From positions 62,001 to 126,000 of the forward strand of contig CAMWQW010000009.1 of the NCBI GenBank assembly GCA_947176505.1: DNA of 64,000 nucleotides, in the 5' to 3' direction. The stretch's first letter is position 1, and every line of letters begins with the position of its first letter. Both the position numbers and the translations under genes were made by a program. This DNA comes from an uncultured Lachnospiraceae bacterium. GTDB taxonomy: Bacteria > Bacillota > Clostridia > Lachnospirales > Lachnospiraceae. Below are positions 60,875-64,000 of the stretch, one piece after another. The notes beneath the pieces are model-generated. The model saw only the letters and a list, made by a program, of their open reading frames with translations, was not told where the DNA came from and did not search any database.

Positions 60875-61991
60875 TGCTCCTTTTCATAAAATAATAATGT
60901 AATAAGATATAAATTATAAATACAACTGCTAAAAGCAGGTGCATATATACAAAACCATAGAAATAATATAATACTCCGCCCAGTATAAGCAGTGTAATGT
61001 TTATAATGGAGTAGATACCTTCCATTATATTTGACACCAAAGCGACATTTGAACCAGTATCACGCAATCCGTTCAGGCATATAGGGCGTGTAGCTCCAGA
61101 AGTCAATCCTAACAATATGGTTGCAGCAACTATCATTATAAGATTGTTTGAGAAATACATGATAAGTGATAGCAATAAGCAAATATTCATGATTCGTACT
61201 GCATACTCCTTTTTTAATCTTCCGGCTATGAAGTTTGAAGATATATTTCCCAAAAAGGTATAGCTGGTTAGTATGGTGATAAAGCCGTATACTGGAATGT
61301 TCATATCAATAAATAAATGATACGGCAGAAAACCAGTAAAAAATGTTAAAATAATACCTCTGGTAAGGCAATAAGTGCAAACAAGGCTTTTCTCTTGATA
61401 GGTAAGTTTTGCATTTGTTCTATTTTTGCTGACTGTTTCCATTTTTCCCGGTTCATTAGGCAATGTCATACATACAATACCAGTGACAATATCTGCAAGT
61501 GCGCTTGCTATAAAAGGCAGTCGGATGTCTATGTCAAAAAGAACACTCCCAAAAAGTCCAGCAACAAGTAATGCGACAAACATTAAACTATTACTGCGAG
61601 ATTGAAATTTTCCACCATCATCAATATGATGATTAATGATCCGAGTGTCACAGCCTGCGGCAATTCCATAGCCAAATCCGAGAAATATTTGTGCTAAGCA
61701 GATTCCAGCGATATTCTGTGTTAATACCACAAGTATTAAGCCTATGAATTTAAAGACTTCGCTTATAAGCAAAACATATTTGCATGAAAAGTGATAGGTT
61801 GGTTTTAAGCTAGTTGGAGACTTTGTATATGCAAAAACTGCTAATCCATACACTGCCATAATTACTTCAATGGTAATGAGGTTGAAACCAATCTTAGACA
61901 AATAAATTACCATAAACGGTAAATGAAAATATGCTCTTGAGAAAATACGATACAGTGAAATTTGTGCCTTAATGTGCTTATTCAACTTCAT
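60852..61991 (-). CDS. MFS transporter
   Basis: A 379-residue membrane protein with about 11-12 spans in two halves and the short cytoplasmic loops of the major facilitator family (a YGLAVFAYTKSPTS segment after span 2, LGFGYGIAAGCDTRIINH in span 4). It is more like drug/metabolite exporters than sugar porters. It overlaps the genes on both sides, so it is translated with them. It may export the product of the upstream enzymes. Confidence 0.82.
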   Translation of the reverse strand: MKLNKHIKAQISLYRIFSRAYFHLPFMVIYLSKIGFNLITIEVIMAVYGLAVFAYTKSPTSLKPTYHFSCKYVLLISEVFKFIGLILVVLTQNIAGICLAQIFLGFGYGIAAGCDTRIINHHIDDGGKFQSRSNSLMFVALLVAGLFGSVLFDIDIRLPFIASALADIVTGIVCMTLPNEPGKMETVSKNRTNAKLTYQEKSLVCTYCLTRGIILTFFTGFLPYHLFIDMNIPVYGFITILTSYTFLGNISSNFIAGRLKKEYAVRIMNICLLLSLIMYFSNNLIMIVAATILLGLTSGATRPICLNGLRDTGSNVALVSNIMEGIYSIINITLLILGGVLYYFYGFVYMHLLLAVVFIIYILLHYYFMKRSNEYEKQS

Positions 61992-62628
61992 ATCCCTCCT
62001 TACATAACGTATTTACTAATGCTGTCCTGTCAATATCCCCTTCTCTACAGATTTTAATGCCCTTCTCTTTAAGAAGTACGATGGTACTTGATTTTGATGT
62101 CTTGATCGGCTGTTCTGATTCAATAAAATATTTTACACAATTTCCCAGTTGTGATACTGCAATTTCTTTTGTTACTAACATATCATCAACTGTTCCAGAT
62201 ATGTTTGCTGAAGTTATTGCGATAGGGTTTCCGTCTAAATACTCCATAAATTTCCGCCATGTAGGATTTGAGATGCAGCCTAACGCAATGGAATTGACAC
62301 CATTAAGCATATAGTCATATTTGGTATCTTTTTTATCAATAATAATATTAAATGGTCCCGGCAAAAAGTGTGAAACCAATAATTCCATGAGCTGATTGTT
62401 TTTACAGATTCCGTATTTTTTCCAATCTGCTGGATCAAGGAAAAATAATGATAATGGTTTATCCTTTGGTCTTTGCTTATATGTAAAGATTTTATCAATG
62501 GCTTTCTCCGAAGTTGGGAAACATGCAAGATTGTAATTGGTGTCTGTTGGTATGACAATAGGATTGTCGGTTTTCATATGAGCTAAAATATCTGTGATGT
62601 CATTTTCTAATTTTGTAACTATTTTCAT
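61978..62628 (-). CDS. Sua5/YciO/YrdC-type carbamoyl-adenylate synthase-like protein
   Basis: A 216-residue single-domain protein. PIVIPTDTNYNLACFPTSEKAIDKIFTYKQRPKDKPLSLFF is the KxR/SxN-type signature of YrdC/TsaC; later blocks are NSIALGCIS and PIAITSANISGT. The housekeeping enzyme makes threonylcarbamoyl-AMP for tRNA. This copy lacks the C-terminal Sua5 domain and is embedded between a synthase and a transporter, so a pathway-specific role is possible. It overlaps the MFS gene by 14 bases. Confidence 0.87.
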   Translation of the reverse strand: MKIVTKLENDITDILAHMKTDNPIVIPTDTNYNLACFPTSEKAIDKIFTYKQRPKDKPLSLFFLDPADWKKYGICKNNQLMELLVSHFLPGPFNIIIDKKDTKYDYMLNGVNSIALGCISNPTWRKFMEYLDGNPIAITSANISGTVDDMLVTKEIAVSQLGNCVKYFIESEQPIKTSKSSTIVLLKEKGIKICREGDIDRTALVNTLCKEGYEVE

Positions 62629-62650
62629 GATGAAATTCCTTTCCTGTATA

Positions 62651-63790
62651 TTAGGTTGTCTGTAAAAGGTGAATGAATTTGTACAGGTCGCAGGCTTCTT
62701 CCAATGTTATATGGTTGATGATCTTAGCTGCTTTTCTGTAAAAATTTACTATATCTTTTGTGTCATCTAAATTTCCAAATTCTTTTGATACTTTGTTGGA
62801 TAATATCTTAGAACTTGATATGCCGCTTATATTGTGGTCTAATGGTTTAATCTGCGTTCCAAATTCTTCTGGTTGAACAAATTGGTACATGTTACAATCT
62901 TTCATCATACCGTCCTGATGTATTCCGGACTCGTGGATGAAAACATTATCGCCAATGATTGGTTTCGTTGCAGTGATCGGAAATTCCAGAATTTCCGATA
63001 TTTTGTTAGCTAACAAAATAATTTCTTTAAAATTAATATTGGATTCAATTCCGTATTTTTTATACAGAATATAGCTGACTTCTTCTATAGACGTATTCCC
63101 AGCTCTTTCACCAATTCCAAGAAATGTAGTTTCGACTTGCTCTGCTCCGTTTAACACTCCGGCAATGGAATTAGCTGTAGCTAACCCTAAATCATTATGA
63201 CAATGTACGCTTATTCCAAAATTGTACCCGTTTAACTTTATCTCTCGGATATAAGCCCCAAATTCTTCTGGAACCATGCAACCAACCGTATCTGCAATTG
63301 TTACTAAATGCACAGGGTATTTATTACATAACTGTAAAACCTCCATGAAATAAAGTTTATTTGCCCGTGTTGCATCTTCAAAACATATATCTGTTCTGAT
63401 ATTTAGCTGTTGTAAATAATTCAGACACTTTTCCAGTTTCGATTTCATGCTTTCACGAGTAAGTCCCAATTTTTTCTCAATGTGCAGATCAGATATGGGA
63501 ACTAACAACTTGATTGTTAATTGATTTACCTTTTTCTTTAGCCTTGCTGTAATATCAATATCCTGTTTTACAAGTCTTGTCAGCACAACTACTTCCTGAT
63601 GTTTACTTAACTTTTTTGCTTCTTCGCAAATCATCATGTAATCATCTTCTGATGCGCACATACCAATTTCAACTGAATCAACATTTGATTGTCCTATGAG
63701 TTCAAAAATGCTAAGTTTGGTTCGGAAGTTTTTATTTACATTGTGTTGCTGCATTCCGTCTCGAACTGTGTTGTCCTGAAATTTTACCAT
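62651..63790 (-). CDS. Homocitrate/isopropylmalate synthase-like enzyme
   Basis: A 379-residue acyl-CoA condensing enzyme of the DRE-TIM (HMGL-like) family. The metal-binding opening is QDNTVRDGMQQ, followed by VSIGMC-type strands, HCHNDLGLATANSIAGVLNGAEQVE with two catalytic His, GERAGNTSIEEV, and HESGIHQDGM. There is no LeuA regulatory domain at the C-terminus, and the length matches NifV/homocitrate-type members. It probably joins acetyl-CoA or another acyl-CoA to a 2-oxoacid. It leads the operon, 22 bases ahead of the YrdC-like gene. The product cannot be told from sequence alone. Confidence 0.88.
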   Translation of the reverse strand: MVKFQDNTVRDGMQQHNVNKNFRTKLSIFELIGQSNVDSVEIGMCASEDDYMMICEEAKKLSKHQEVVVLTRLVKQDIDITARLKKKVNQLTIKLLVPISDLHIEKKLGLTRESMKSKLEKCLNYLQQLNIRTDICFEDATRANKLYFMEVLQLCNKYPVHLVTIADTVGCMVPEEFGAYIREIKLNGYNFGISVHCHNDLGLATANSIAGVLNGAEQVETTFLGIGERAGNTSIEEVSYILYKKYGIESNINFKEIILLANKISEILEFPITATKPIIGDNVFIHESGIHQDGMMKDCNMYQFVQPEEFGTQIKPLDHNISGISSSKILSNKVSKEFGNLDDTKDIVNFYRKAAKIINHITLEEACDLYKFIHLLQTT

Positions 63791-63919
63791 TACAGTGTCC
63801 TCCTCTCTTTTGTCTGGTATATAATATTACATATTCTGACAAAAGAAAATTTCAAATATCTTAACGTATTGTTAAGAAAAAGTTGATATTACGATTAGGT
63901 ATAAGAAAATTTAATATTA

Positions 63920-63993
63920 TTTCTGCAATAGAAATTTATTGTTTATTGTGGTATAATACGTCGATATGCTAAGGAAAATTAAAAAAAGGAGGT
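63920..63993 (+). promoter_or_regulatory. Promoter and ribosome site for a gene beyond the window
   Basis: An extended -10 TGGTATAAT (TATAAT 63952-63957) and AAGGAGGT (63986-63993) at the right edge point to a + strand gene just outside. A lone TTTCTGCAA box at 63920-63928 has no partner 20 bp away. The divergent operon's promoter must also lie in 63791-63920; I could not fix it. Confidence 0.6.
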
Positions 63994-64000
63994 TATATAT

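Noticed and set aside
63920..63928. Single TTTCTGCAA near the right edge
   Set aside because: Lacks a second box and the -10 spacing is shorter; may be chance, although the promoter itself looks real.

Overview
The window looks like part of a low-GC Gram-positive gut anaerobe, most likely a Lachnospiraceae/Clostridia genome. Supporting this are AAGGAGG ribosome sites throughout, SpoVG, agr/LytTR signalling, GHKL kinases, clostridial radical-SAM peptide loci and a Tn-type conjugative backbone. No rRNA, tRNA or CRISPR array was seen.

Region 1 (1-17.95 kb) is the GC-richer backbone of an integrative conjugative element, all on the + strand. It carries an NlpC/P60 hydrolase cut by the left edge, an MT-A70 methyltransferase, a giant ArdC/methylase/helicase protein, a sortase, a tandem SpoVG protein and a DUF6674 protein. 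The giant gene is split by a sense-oriented group II intron (11394-13765); splicing would restore a protein of about 2866 aa. A TnpV-family gene is read in another frame inside its linker.

Region 2 (18-60.3 kb) is AT-rich cargo built around cell-cell signalling and modified peptides. An agr-type system (27.4-30.3 kb: LytTR regulator, GHKL kinase, AgrB, AgrD) lies among promoters that share one design: two TTTCTGCAA boxes exactly 20 bp apart and, in most, a -10 element about 29 bp after the second box. Nine such pairs precede a B12-type radical SAM/EamA pair, a decayed gene, an RNA polymerase alpha-CTD-like protein, a secreted matrixin/lipoprotein pair, the agr genes themselves (twice), two paralogous Cys-rich peptide loci (30.6-37.6 and 37.7-41.5 kb) and an unknown 122-aa protein. 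I infer one quorum-sensing regulon.

A second agr system (45.3-48.8 kb) has agrB, kinase, regulator and an XRE protein on the - strand and a divergent agrD on the + strand. Its agrD promoter and that of a third radical SAM peptide locus (49.7-54.6 kb) share a different paired box, AAAAATTACAT at 21-bp spacing, so each agr system appears to own a separate peptide regulon. A third LytTR/GHKL pair, a membrane acyltransferase-like protein and a BceAB-like ABC transporter follow (54.8-60.2 kb), possibly for immunity.

Region 3 (60.3-63.8 kb) is a - strand operon: homocitrate/isopropylmalate synthase-like enzyme, Sua5/YrdC-like protein, MFS transporter and PEBP-family protein. An IS110-family element (transposase 23845-25125) sits in the cargo.
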